Source: Marsupella aquatica (Eukaryota > Marchantiophyta). From it: a DNA stretch of 64,000 bases. Under the pieces are notes generated by a model. It searched no databases, was not told the origin of the DNA, and saw only the letters and a program-made list of their open reading frames with translations. The stretch covers positions 10,354,001-10,418,000 of the forward strand of contig OZ316898.1 of NCBI GenBank assembly GCA_973895155.1, read 5' to 3'. Every line of letters begins with the position of its first letter. Within the stretch, counting starts at the first letter, position 1. Both the position numbers and the translations under genes were made by a program. Below, piece after piece: positions 37,755-49,711 of the stretch.

Positions 37755-39968
37755 TTAATTGTAAACTTGTAAATCACCAACTTGATGAACTGACTCCTCC
37801 TTCCTCCAATTAGAGTAGCCTCTCACACCATGATCCTTCAACCACTCTTTCAATTTCTTATTTGTAACCGCTTGCAAATCAGAACGAGATATTGCAGAAT
37901 TTATGTCAACAATAAAAGTAAATGTAGCACTTGCCAATTTCTCCACAAATTTCTTCACCAAGTTTTTTATTTTATATCATAAGTCTTTTTGGTTTATGAA
38001 TCCCATATCCTCAACAATTCTATTTACCGTACTCTTGTCATCATGAATAACCTCCTTAATTATCACCCCTACCTCCATAAGAGTCTCTAGTATCTTTTGT
38101 GTTCCTTTGTCCTCCATAGACCAAGAATTTCTCTCATCTTTTTTACTCACAGTGATTATGTCAGGAACTCTATTATCGTAGCTATCAATAATGGAGGAAG
38201 TACCATGATGCCCACTCTGAGAAGAATCCCAACGACAATCCAAAAACACTACTAATCCAGGAGCTACAAAAAAACATGTCAGGATCATATCATGTGGGGA
38301 AAAAGCTAATTGTAGCATGGAATATCATCTAATTAAAATACATTGTTTTTTTAGTCATAACTGCATAATGATGGTGACAAAATATATTGCAGATAAGTCA
38401 CCAAAAAAGAAGTTTTTATCTTATTAATGATTGCAAAGGATAGTGTAACTGTTTATAGTACAAACCTTTTTCAACAGCACATTGTTGCTCAAGTCAAATT
38501 TTGACATCCTCCCATATCTTTTTTTTGTTTGCATCCCATTGTTGCTTCACAACATCTATTTATCTAGCTCGAGGTCGTCAACGTCCACTTTGGAGATTAT
38601 GCCAATGGGTTGGAGAAGGAACATGCAAACCTAAATGCAATTATGTTATAACAGCTAGGGTAGTAAATGTGAGACCAACACATTGGATGGAATGAAACAA
38701 CATAGGAGTCACCAAAGGTGTGTTCCTCCTCGGCTCATTCTCTCTTGTTATAAATGTCCATCTTGGCCACAATTGATTCTAATGGACCAAAGTTGTTGCA
38801 ACTCTTTAATACGCTCACTATAGGAGTCAATGAACATCCATCAATACGGCAACGGGGACGTAACTGTCTCTCAACAAAAGTATGAATTAAGTGTCGATCA
38901 AAAAATACTACTTTAGCCGGTGACAAGGCAATGACCTACGTGTAACTAGTGGGTCAGAGGTTGATCATGGTATTGATTGCGAGTCTGGTGGTAAAGATGG
39001 ACCTTGCAAGGCAAGTGATACTGGTGACTAGGAACCCAGGTCTACCACCTCCTAATTGCATAGAAACATTAATAATCAATAACCTTCAACAAAACACAAA
39101 GGTGTCATGTAAAATCACATTATCATTGGTGCAAAATATAATAAATGAAATGATGCACCTCCTCAGGTATGACAGCTCCTAAAACATAAACAATGGTTTT
39201 TTTTTCATCACGGTAATTGGCTTCATCCTCTTCATCTGATGGGAACCCTTTGACAATATGCTCATACAATTCCTCTTGCTCTTCCAAATTAACGTCACTT
39301 GTTAAAGATTGTTGGCTCTGTAAAAATGACATGTTTGCATCACAATATAGTTAGGTATGGTCTTGGGAAAAGTTTTATGCAAAGTTCATATGTAGAACCA
39401 CAAAGAAAATTAAATTATTCTAATAAAACATGACCACAATCTTACAAGTGAAGGTCATCCACAAAAAAAATCTTAGATAGGTCCCTTTCAATGCAAAAGT
39501 GTACCAAAACATAACAACTATTCATGAACATACCTCACATAAATTGGTATGTTGGCTATTGTCCTCTGAAGGGTAATCTCTCTCAAGGTCCATAAAGCTT
39601 GAAGAAGCTCCAATGTCTGTGTCTGATGCAAGTTCATCCTCTAACGTCCTAGCAAATTGTATTATTTTGCAGTTCCTTAAATAATCAACCTTACGCACTT
39701 GCCGAAATAACCATTCAATGACACTTGAGTGTGTAGTTTGTTCATCTCCGAGTAAGCATCTCAACTCCTCCCACTCATCCCACAAGTGAAGTGGTACTCG
39801 GATTGCAGGCCTAGCATTAGGTCTGCAAAGTCTCTTATAGTCTATATCATCACACGAGTATTTTTTTCTTGGAATACCACCACCTTGAAGAGGACGTTTG
39901 CGACGGTCTGGCGGCAAATTAGGTGGTTCGCCCCCCAAACTCATGGCTACAAACGCCCAAAGAAACAC
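37755..39968 (-). pseudogene. N-terminal half of a DDE-type transposase
   Basis: Minus-strand pieces in order: RPNARPAIRVPLHLWDEWEE (39.8 kb), a region near 38.9-38.7 kb (RCRIDGCSLTPIVSVLKSC), LVVFLDCRWDSSQSGHHGTS (38.25 kb) with the first catalytic Asp, IKEVIHDDKSTVNRIVEDMG (38.05 kb) with the second Asp, then VKKFVEKLAS and a SAP-like motif (KKLKEWLKDHGVRGYSNW) ending in VGDLQ near 37.76 kb. I recognise the pattern as a eukaryotic cut-and-paste transposase with D-D-E chemistry but cannot assign the superfamily. Frames change between pieces; some changes may be introns. The C-terminal half with the catalytic Glu is missing here and sits on the other strand at 45734-46425. Confidence 0.65.
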
Positions 39969-40500
39969 TAAAAAACTTGTTAGCTATAAGTAAGGATGAT
40001 CATATGGTAACCTAGTACTTAGAACGTCAAACTATGCCTCTAAGCCTCTACCTCACTATATACATCAACTCTTGGTCCCAAAAGGCCCAAAGAAATGGCA
40101 TCTCATTTTCTTTTGCTCGTAGCAAAAATTATGCTCACTCTTGGAGTCCTAGACTACCATACTCCTGGCACCCCGTGTGTGTGTGGCCATTCCCGTTCAA
40201 CACACTCGATACATTGAACATTGTGTCCACTCTTCCCAGACTTTCTTCCCCTGTTCCCCATTTGTGACACTTGATCTCAATTACGGGCCAACATGGAGTC
40301 AGTAAAACCGCTGGTAACCACAACAACTCGGACTCCTAAACTTGGACCCCTCAATCCTATCTTTCCGCCATGAGACCTAAATCCTCGCTCCCGCCCCATC
40401 AATAGCACCTGCGCGGGGCCCACAGCCAACCGGCCATAGGCATCTGGCAGCCCCCTTGATCCTCTCATTTCCTAGGATTCTGAACCCATTACTCTGATCT
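39969..40500. other. Spacer next to the transposase half
   Basis: GC content rises here. Open frames on both strands look like chance. Nothing further supported. Confidence 0.3.
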
Positions 40501-40690
40501 CCATGGGGCTTGGAGCCAACTACCCATTAAGCACCTGTCGTTCGTCAGAGTGCTCCTCCCCTCTATGGGACCCATAACAATCAACACCTGGGGGCAGGGG
40601 CAGGTGCATGCCAAAATCTATACATGGTGCAAGATTTGATCCCTGGACCTCTCTCTTTGCAATCGAGTGCTCTAACCACTAGCATTGTGA
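40500..40690 (-). mobile_element. tRNA-derived SINE-like fragment
   Basis: Read on the minus strand from about 40690, ctagtggttagagcactcga resembles a tRNA A box and, about 25 bases further on, aggtccagggatcaaatctt resembles a B box. A non-tRNA tail with ccccaggtgttgatt follows. This spacing is typical of polymerase III promoters in tRNA-derived SINEs. No full cloverleaf can be drawn. A single copy was seen in this window. Confidence 0.45.
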
Positions 40691-43600
40691 CAGGCTTTTG
40701 ACTAGTTTTAAGGTTCAATGGCACATAATGACATACATACTTTTATACCGGGTAGGAATCCAGAGTATTTGCCCGACATTCAGCCCGACATCTGCCCAAC
40801 ATTCAACCCAACTATGTTCTCCTTGTATATTGAGGGCTACGGGTAACCCGTAGTCCTCTCAATGAAAGTTGTGGTTTAAGAAAAATGAAGTGGTGTCGCC
40901 AAGATGTCATTATGTAAAAGCTATAATAAAGTGAAAAGATATAGTGAAGTAAAACAGAAGTTGTGTCGTCAAAAAATTGTAAAGTAAAAATGTCATGAAG
41001 TATGAAAATGTCATAGTGCCAAAAACATTATCAGGTGAAAGATGTCACAAAATAGAAAGATTTTGTCAAGTAAAAAGATGGTGTGACACCAAATATGTTG
41101 TAAAGTAAAAAAGTGGCAAGAAACCAAAAAAATGTTGTCAAGTAAAAAGATGACATTATGTCACAGATGGTGTATCATTTTTCCATATGGACCTTTGGGC
41201 ACTTCTGGTACCAAAAAAGTTTGTGTAATTTACTCTAGATATTGACAATAACATCACAGTAGTATGAACAACCCACACTTCATAAATTTATTCTTTGTGT
41301 ATTAATGTTTTTTATAATATTTTCTCAACTCTTGACTATGATCCTTAAATGCTCACATAATTATTTGTATATCTATAGAGTATCAATGGTTCCCAAGAAA
41401 TGATAACTGAATTGTACCGTTATTCTCAAAATATTTTTATAAGAACTTATCTAGTATCTAACTTTTTCTTTACTATGATTTAATGTTCAATGTAGAATGC
41501 AAGATTAGAGAGTTTAGAGTTTAGGGTTTGAATCTTTTATAATTCACTTCAACTTTTTATGGTAATGAGTAAAAAGATGAGAGTGACATTGATACTAACA
41601 TACAATTATTTTTACAAATAATATATTTTTTCAGATGCAAAAAATATTCAATGTACTTAAGTAATATGCTTTTTATCTATGATCATTTTTGCTATATGTT
41701 CAAATTTGTACACGTGTAAAAAATATTATATATCTTTTTAATATGAATAGTTGATCTCATGATCATACTGAGGTTGTTAAGACATTGCATTCATGATTCA
41801 AAAAAAAATAACACACTACAATTGTTGAATACTTGTCAAGGAGCTTAAGTGGTTTTTTTTCCCCCAAAACTACCTAACAGCTGGTTGTCTGAAGGAAAGG
41901 ATTGATAAAATTTCTAAAATATGTTTGCAATGTCTAATCACATCCTACATAAGTAGTTTGAACTCTCCACTTCTAGAGAGGTAGTTCTCTTGACTACTTT
42001 TGCACTCCCTTCATTTCTCCTCTCCTCCAAGGAATAGCAAAAGGAATATCCATTCCAAGTTGTCACCTTAAAGTAGACCCTCACAAAACATCCACGAACC
42101 CAAAGTACTTTTCTCTTCAAGCTTAAGTCCCCCTTAGACTCTCAAAATAGTGTGACCCTTTAACCTTGCCCCTGGCCTTGGTTTGGGCCCACACACCCCC
42201 TTTGAGCTCTTAAAAATAATTGTTCTTTTTAAAGATTATTTCTCTTGTTTTCACAAAAGACAAAGTACTTTCCACCGTCAAGATACAATCCTCTCTAAAT
42301 CTCAAAGTAGTGCTCTACCTTAACCTTGTCTTCCTGGCCTTAGTTGTGTACCAGCACATTCTCTTCAAACTTAGACCAAGATTGCATCATAATATGGATT
42401 CTTCTCTTGCCCTCATACATTTCAAATTCCCTCATACATTTCAAATTCCTTCACACTTAATGGTCACATTAAAGATTGGGAAGACTCTTTTCATTGCATA
42501 CTCAATCCTTATAACAAAAGATCTTCTTCAATATCCTCACACTAAGTATAGACCTCACCTCCTTCTCAAGCTTAGCCTCTACTTAGCAAGATATAGCCTC
42601 TACTTTGAGAATTGAGAATTTTAGTCCCTAACAAAGAAAAACTTCCTCATATATTATTCTCCTTCCACACCACACCAAAGTAGTCCACCAAGGACCAAGG
42701 TAGCCCATCAAGGACCAAGGACCAAAATAGAGGACCAAAGACCAAGGTAGCCCACTAAGAACCAAGGACCAAAAGTCTTATTAACTACCAAAGTCTAATT
42801 ATCAAAGTCCTCCTAATCCACTCCCACTCAAGCTCTTTCACCTTGTGATTGCCTGGTCTATTCAACCATCTTCCAACCACCCTTGTGCTTGATTCATTCC
42901 TGTCTTGTGGTAGCCTCGACAAAACGTTTTTACACTTAGTCAAATTTTATTATTTTAGAAAAAATATAATTCCTCGGTCCATATTGTACCCATCCTAAAA
43001 CATCACCCATAAGACTAAAAAGATTTTTGAGTAGATCCATAGATTCTCTAGACATAAGACTATGTCATGGTTTACTAAGATTTAAACAAAATCCTATAAC
43101 CAATTTTTTAAAATTAGGTAAAAAGAATTTTTTTTGTTTTCTTTAAAGAAATTTCAACTTTGAGAGGCTATTTAAAAGTAACCAGAGGTAACCAAATTCT
43201 TCCACAAGTTTCCAGGAATAGAGGGGACCATATTTAACCCTCTTCCCAACTTGGAACCCCTACATTTCCCCATCAACTATTTTTCTCGAGACTCGCTATT
43301 TGGTAACTTTAAATTTTGTCAAAATATTTACAACTCCTAGGTTAAGACCCCACTTGACTTTGTGACTTTTATGTGTGGTCTAGAGACTACCTAGCACCTA
43401 TAAGGTGAGTATTAGCAAAACTTGTCACTCAAAAATATCAATTATGTCTTTGGTCCGACTTGTCGACTATCGTAAAAGAAATTTGCCCTTACCAAATAAC
43501 CTACTCAACTCTTGATACTTCTTAGAGCAACATGTCCTCTCCCTTAATTTATTTCCCTACTCTACTTCCCTAGTTATTAAGTTACCTTAAACTTAACATC

Positions 43601-45733
43601 TTCACTAATCACTAAAACTATGTAATTACTACTCCTTGAAAGCAAAAAACTGATGCATTTCCTACTCAAGCCTCCATTGAGCCATTTCACAACAATAAAC
43701 TTAAAATTTTTAGATAGAAAAAAATCATCTTGTAAATCTTATTGGTTGTATAATTGTTGACTTGATTTGCACATTGTCTCCAATTTAAAGTATATTGATC
43801 AACTCAATCTTATCATTTCTTTTGTTTTTTTTCTCTTTCTCTACACATTTTATACCTTGGTTATCGACGATTATCTTTTTGGCTGAGAAACTACAAGTTG
43901 AGTAGCTTATTATTATTTTGTTAGACAACTCCTAGAATTTGAGAGTCTATATTATCAAGCTTCTCACTTTGTTGTAGAGATACCTCTCTGTTAGACTTAA
44001 TTATTATAATTACTTCTTTTTCAGTCATAATTGGATTCTTTTGCTTCTTCTAAAAACTTGCATTTCTTTACCTTGTTTGGAATCAAAGTTTGCAAATTCA
44101 TCCATTATGAGAGTGTTTCATTTTCAAATTACTTATGAAAAAAATAGTTGGATCAATATCAATGTTGGTTAACTAGTTCACTTGTCTTAATGCATTGTTT
44201 CATCTGTAATATACTAAACAAGAAATATCTCTTTCTTTTCAGCAAATGTAAGACTTGAGCATTTCCAGATGCAATCTCCTAGTGAGAAAATTGAATATCC
44301 TTTGAAATATCCTTAATCTAAACTATTTTTGAAATTAAAGTCAAAGCAAAAAGAAATAATATTGGTTGACCTAACATATCATCAATCCAAATTGTATTTA
44401 ATGGCACTCCATAATTATGTATTTACATCAAGTACATATTAATATCATTTTTTCTATGTAATTTTTTATATTGAAAATAATTACTTGATCTTCATATTGC
44501 ATGTGCAAACATACAATTGGGTCAATGATGTGTTATCACAATCGATATGAACCTTTTTTAGTCAATCACACACAACTAAATTTCCCCATCAGAAGGGCAC
44601 ATATATATTGTCCATTCTTTTTCAATATCACAACTATATGTTAAACATACATTATTATCACAGATTTTTGGTGTAGACATCGAGTCAAAATCATGGTAAT
44701 CATCTGTACAATAAATAATTAAATTAAAAGATCCAATTTTGGAAAAAAGATTAGATGAAATGATGAAAAAATGAATAAATTTCACGACAATTATGAGGTT
44801 TGGTAAGAAAATAGAAATTAATAATTTTTATGAAATCATACAAATGATAAAACATGACTTCAACCTTTAAACGAAACCATGCAAATAAATATCAAATGTC
44901 ATAATAATTATGAAATTGACCAACAAAATATTCTTGACTCTTTTTCATCTTTCATCAAACCATGAAAATATGTCTAAATTTCACAATGATAATTAGTTAA
45001 TGAAATTTTACAAGCAATTAATTTTCCTTGAACCTATCAGAGCACCATAAAAAAATATCTTAATTCTCACAAAAATTTTGAAATGATCCACAAAAAAAAA
45101 TATTACTAATATTACTTATATATATAAATTAAAAATCCAATGACCATCATGAGATTGACAAGAAAAAATATCTTTCATATTCTCATGAAACCATGAAATG
45201 ATGATCTTTCACCTCATGATAATATTTCTCATCTTAATTAGTCAAGCAAAAAAATGTAAAAATCTCACGAGGATCATGAGATTAACAAGTTAAAAAAACA
45301 AATCCTAACTTTACTTAAACATTAAAATTAATATTATTTTGATGCCTTATTGATAGCATCAAATATCAATCTCATATCTCACAAGTAAAAAAATGAGAAT
45401 ATCTAAAACTACATGCCAAAATAATATAAGTAGCAAGGTTGGAAAATGAAAAATTATCTGGATGTCCATACACTAGTTTTTTTATCATTATCAAATCTTT
45501 TTTTGGGCTTAGTCATGCAAAAGTTGTGCAACTATCAAATTACTCTATTACATGTTTTTGTACCTCAAAATTCAATCCAAATATAAATATGTAAAAACCA
45601 AATCTAAATGATGTCAAAACTTAAAGAAGAAATATAATAAATAAACATATAATCTCATAATGTCTTCAATTGACATACTAAGTGCCTGAGGAGGACCTAG
45701 TGCATATTTTTTTCCGTGGTCTAAAGTTTCCAG
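40691..45733. other. AT-rich region with degenerate minisatellites
   Basis: No gene supported. 40905-41165 repeats short blocks such as aagtaaaaagatg, gtgtcgtcaa and gtcaagtaaaaaga. 42655-42780 repeats accaaggtagcccac and aggaccaagg. 44780-45300 repeats a loose unit around atgagattgacaagaaaa and tctcacgaggatc at roughly 75-110-bp spacing. Confidence 0.5.
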
Positions 45734-46425
45734 AGTTGGTGGAGCATAATTTGGCAAGCAAGTTTAAAACTTGGATATATGTGTGTTGTCGAACATGTAA
45801 AAATAGGTATGTCAACATTCATGTAGCAAGGGCAAATTGCTTGTAATGTGATTTTTTTATTCAATAAATATATTTTAACTTGTTGGGTTGAATTTCTAAT
45901 CTATTTTATGTTAAATACACTATTTTGCAATGCAGGGGCGGAGATAGTGAATCATTGGCTTTTGAGCTAGAAAATTGTGCTGATCATTGGGTAGGTGATC
46001 ATAAAAAATGTATGACTTTGTCTGACCGACCTTGTCAACATCTTGAAGAACCTAATGCTCCATAGTTGAACTTGTACTATGAGATGGGTAAAATTTAAAC
46101 TTTATCCTAAGAATTTAATAATTATGGGTTTTCAACATTCAATGTTTGTGTTTTGTATGTGAATGTGATAATCATAAAAGAAAATAATCAAATTCATGTT
46201 TGGATAATACAAGGTGGAGAAACTCATAAGGCCATGAAAGTTTTCATGGAAAAATACATAGGCCAAAGAAAATGTGATTTTAAACCATGGCCCGTGAGAA
46301 TTTCATGTCTGAGACCTTCCATTCAATAGTAGGAAAGTATGCCACAAACCATATCCATTTTTCAACTACGCATGAGGCTCGTTTGTGTTGTACTGCTATG
46401 GATCATTGGTCATATCACTCTTCAT
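45734..46425 (+). pseudogene. C-terminal half of a DDE-type transposase
   Basis: Plus-strand exons: 45734-45806 (LVEHNLASKFKTWIYVCCR, acceptor TTTCCAG, donor GTATGT); from 45935 (GGDSESLAFELENCADHW, then KKCMTLSDRPCQHLEEPNAP), interrupted by TAG at 46063-46065, probably a CAG codon turned into a stop because LNLYYEMG continues in frame; then ETHKAMKVFMEKYIGQRKC near 46213; and, after a frameshift, ARENFMSETFHSIVGKYA near 46290, which holds the catalytic Glu in the ENF motif of this transposase type, ending about HEARLCCTAMDHW. With a nonsense codon and a frameshift it is inactive. It begins exactly where the minus-strand half at 37.76 kb ends. Confidence 0.65.
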
Positions 46426-47344
46426 CAACCAAAACTTAGACATGCACAAGCTAACTCCAAATCCAGCGATTTTCCAATATGATCGTCACTTATGTCCAGA
46501 TGACCGTGTTTTCTGGTAAGAGCATGTTGGCTCTTATGAAATTAATCTTGCATGCCCATAAGTTCTACACTAAAACCAAAATGATAACTCTTGTAAGAAA
46601 GGTGGTGGGTATTAAGAAAGGTTCAGGTCAAACTAATATACTATTAAATTCTACTTTACTATACTTGCGGATCAACACATCTTGGAAACTAATTTTTCTA
46701 CATATACAATCATAATATCTCCAAGAGAAAATGAAATAGGAATGTCATCTGGACTCCTATTTAGATCCATGACTTCAATAAAGGACAAAGATAATGAACT
46801 CCTACTCCTCTCGGTAAGACACTACTGGGTATACTATTGGCTCATTAGAACTCATAATAACAGCTACAAATTGAGCTCCAAAGTGATAAGTTAAATGCTA
46901 CCTCATGGATGGCTTGTCTAAAAGATGGACTCTAACCAAAAATGGGTTACGAAGGGGTTGATTAGGGATATCTCTCCCTCTTGGATTCATAATGAATTTT
47001 TTATTTCTTTGCTATCCGGGCCAAAGGATGCCCCACTCCTAAGTTTCCAAGTACCTTGTTCCCTAAGGTCCCATCTATAAGTCTACCACTCATTCCTTTG
47101 CTATCCAAGCCAAAGGATGCTCAACTACTATGTATATAAGGCAAAGAATAGAAGAAAAAAAAAGGATTGATTTGACGCGGAAATTATCAAAATATGGAAA
47201 TGAGAAGAGAGTGCCCCTCACCACTTTATTTATATTGAATCCAAGAGGGCATGGATTACGCCCAAATGCTTGGAAGAAAGCCAAGTGGCACACATCCAAC
47301 GTAAGAATGTGTGCTAGTACTATTGCAATCAAAACAAATGATGC
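46426..47344. other. Spacer after the transposase half
   Basis: No gene supported. A 23-bp block (tttgctatcc..gccaaaggatgc) occurs twice, near 47012 and 47097. Confidence 0.35.
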
Positions 47345-47706
47345 ATGCAAGTAAAACAACTAATGCATGCACCTAAAATAATTTGTGCATGCATGCACCT
47401 TGTGGCTTGCATATTTGCTCATCTTGCATGTGCATAAAATAACTAATGCATGCGCATAAAATAATTTATGCATGCACCTTGTGGCTTGCACATTAGCTCA
47501 CCTTGCATGCGCATAAAACAACTAATGCATGTAAATAAAATAATTTGCATGCATCTAAAATAATTTGTGCATGCACCTTGTGGCTTGCACATTTGTTCAC
47601 CTTGCATGCACATAAAACAAAGTCTAATGCATGCAAATAAAATAATTTGTGCATGCATCTTGTGATTTGCATAGTTGTTTACCTTGCATGCACATAAGTA
47701 ATAGTC
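47345..47706. repeat. Tandem repeat array, unit about 80-100 bp, about four copies
   Basis: Units share gcatgcaccttgtggcttgc, caccttgcatgc.cataaaa and aactaatgcatg...ataaaataattt. An alternating purine-pyrimidine gcatgc motif recurs throughout. The array ends just downstream of the LINE ORF1 remnant. Confidence 0.9.
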
Positions 47707-47752
47707 AAACTATTTAGTTATCCCGTAACAAAATATAAACCTAACCTATATA

Positions 47753-49711
47753 CTAAATAATATACTTGGTGATAATGATTTCATCATGAATAATTAAATT
47801 ATCACGATAACGTCCACCCGAGGAAGACCCCGGTCCTTTCCTCCCCACTGGCTCTATCGCTCTCCGCACAGGTGTTTCCACATTAACCTCTTCCATTTCC
47901 ATATCAGTACCAGCTTCCCTTTGATCCTCACTAAACCGACGCTCTATTGTATTCCTTGCTTCCCTTAGTTGCGTGCTTTTGTTTGTTCCTTCCAGCTCCA
48001 TGCTCTCTCCTGCATCAGCCACAATCATCGGTAAGAATTGGAGGGAGCTCCCTGTTTTTCTTAGTAGGTGGTGGTGTCCTACTATCAATCTTATGTGTTC
48101 TTTCTTTTCCTTGCTAGAAACGTAGGCCTCATATTTTGACATGTCCAAATCCGCTTCCGAGTCCTCATGATAAGAGAAGCTTTTGGGTCCTCTCGCTTAG
48201 ATGGTGAACCAGATTGCACAGATGTGTTTCCAGACGAGCCTTTCTTTTTTGTATCTGCCTTTTGATTCATAGATGTTTCCCGTAAGGTAGCTACTTTCAA
48301 TGCTAGCACAGACGAAAGATCCTCTCCCCTCTCCGGCGTAAGGAAAGACTTTATTTTGAGATTCTGCTCAGAGTCCACTATTTTTGGCTCGTCCCTAAGC
48401 ATTTGTCTGTTTTTGCCTGAGTCCTTGGCTTCCTGAATTGGTGCCTCATTTGTTTGCTCTCGAACTTCTTCAGCCGAAACTATCTCTAGCTCCATCGCCA
48501 ACCCCTCATCTTGGGGAACCAGAGGACCCTTGCTCCTTGCACACAAATTTGTGGCCAATTGATTCCTCAAAACCTCTGTCGGATTGCCTTCGGCTGCTTC
48601 ATCTTTTTTGTCAGGGGACAATGCTTCCTCCTTGCCACCAGAGCACTCTTCCTCTAGGACCGCCACCTCATCCATGCCTTCTCTACATTCGCGAGCTATG
48701 TGACCCTTCTTGTTACACTGAAAACAATGGAACAAGATATTCTTAAATTGAATTGGTTGCCATATGCTGATATCCTCACGTATCCTAACCTGTGCACTAA
48801 ATGGCACTTCACGTTCAGTATCCCATAGGATACAGGCCCTGTCGTGAGGATACAAGCTATACTCGTCACCCTGAATGTAGTGCAAAAGTTTTCCCAAGGA
48901 TTTGGCAATCTTGATCCGGCATCCTTCCAAAACCAATGCTCGGAATGGCAACTCGATCCATACAGGTAGCTTAGTGTAGCTCTCTGTTTGGATGTCAAAA
49001 GAAGGCTCCCATGGGAAGGTGAAGACAAGTTTGCATTCTATATACCAAGGCGTAGCCAAAAGAGCTAGATCTTTGTGGTCAGCATTTTCAAAGATAATGA
49101 GATAGAAGTTTTTGCCCACAAATTTCACCTGCAACACAAGCCAATTCCTTCCAAACACCATTATTTCTTCTACCCAGGCTCTAAAGACGGGCAACATTGG
49201 TGCTCTATCCATAAAATAATAGAGCATGGCACAATTGTAGAGTTGGCAAACATTGCTGGCAGCCTCCTCTAATGTCCATTCCACTGTCGCAAAAAGTTTC
49301 TTACTCCACTCCCCCTTAGAAACCTCCCCAATTTCTTTGAGAATGGTAATCAATCCTCTGTCACTGCTTTTGTAGCTCGCCCTTGCCCAGATGCAGCATT
49401 CTTCCCGATCAAGGTCCTCGCTTGCATGTTTGCAGTTGTATTATCCGTTGGTGGCTTGGGATTCTCTTTTTTGGTGTCGGATCCGTTGTCCATTCAACTG
49501 CACATAGACTACCATTCGACTGTTGCTGCGTCCTACTCGGATCCAATCTAAACCCCTCTTTAGTTGGACTCCCTTGCAGCCAGATCCTCTTCGCAGATGA
49601 TTCCCATGGCTGAATTGGGGTCTCACAAATGTCATAAGAGCGCTGAGGAACAAAAAATGGTCGCCTTAGTGAGCTTGCCTGAGCGTAATGTCCACCTCCT
49701 CGAAAGGGCAT
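47753..49711 (-). mobile_element. LINE ORF1 (DUF4283-like with zinc knuckle), damaged
   Basis: The main open frame, 49353-48091 (about 420 codons), contains a plant L1-type nucleic-acid-binding region: WLVLQVKFVGKNFYLIIFEN, LALLATPWYIECKLVFTFPW, LPVWIELPFRALVL, then FHCFQCNKKGHIARECREG, a CX2CX4HX4C zinc knuckle near 48,720. An acidic, charged tail follows and shifts frame near 48,120 into MDMSKYEAYVSSKEKKEH, ending near 47,753. The N-terminal part is in another frame (49711-49409: GSPTKEGFRLDPSRT), so at least two frame breaks exist. ORF2 (endonuclease/reverse transcriptase) is absent downstream, where the tandem repeat begins. LINE ORF1 proteins package the element's RNA. Confidence 0.75.

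Noticed and set aside
42220-42615. 131-codon plus-strand frame
   Set aside because: Ser/Leu/Lys-rich frame in AT-rich sequence with no motif.
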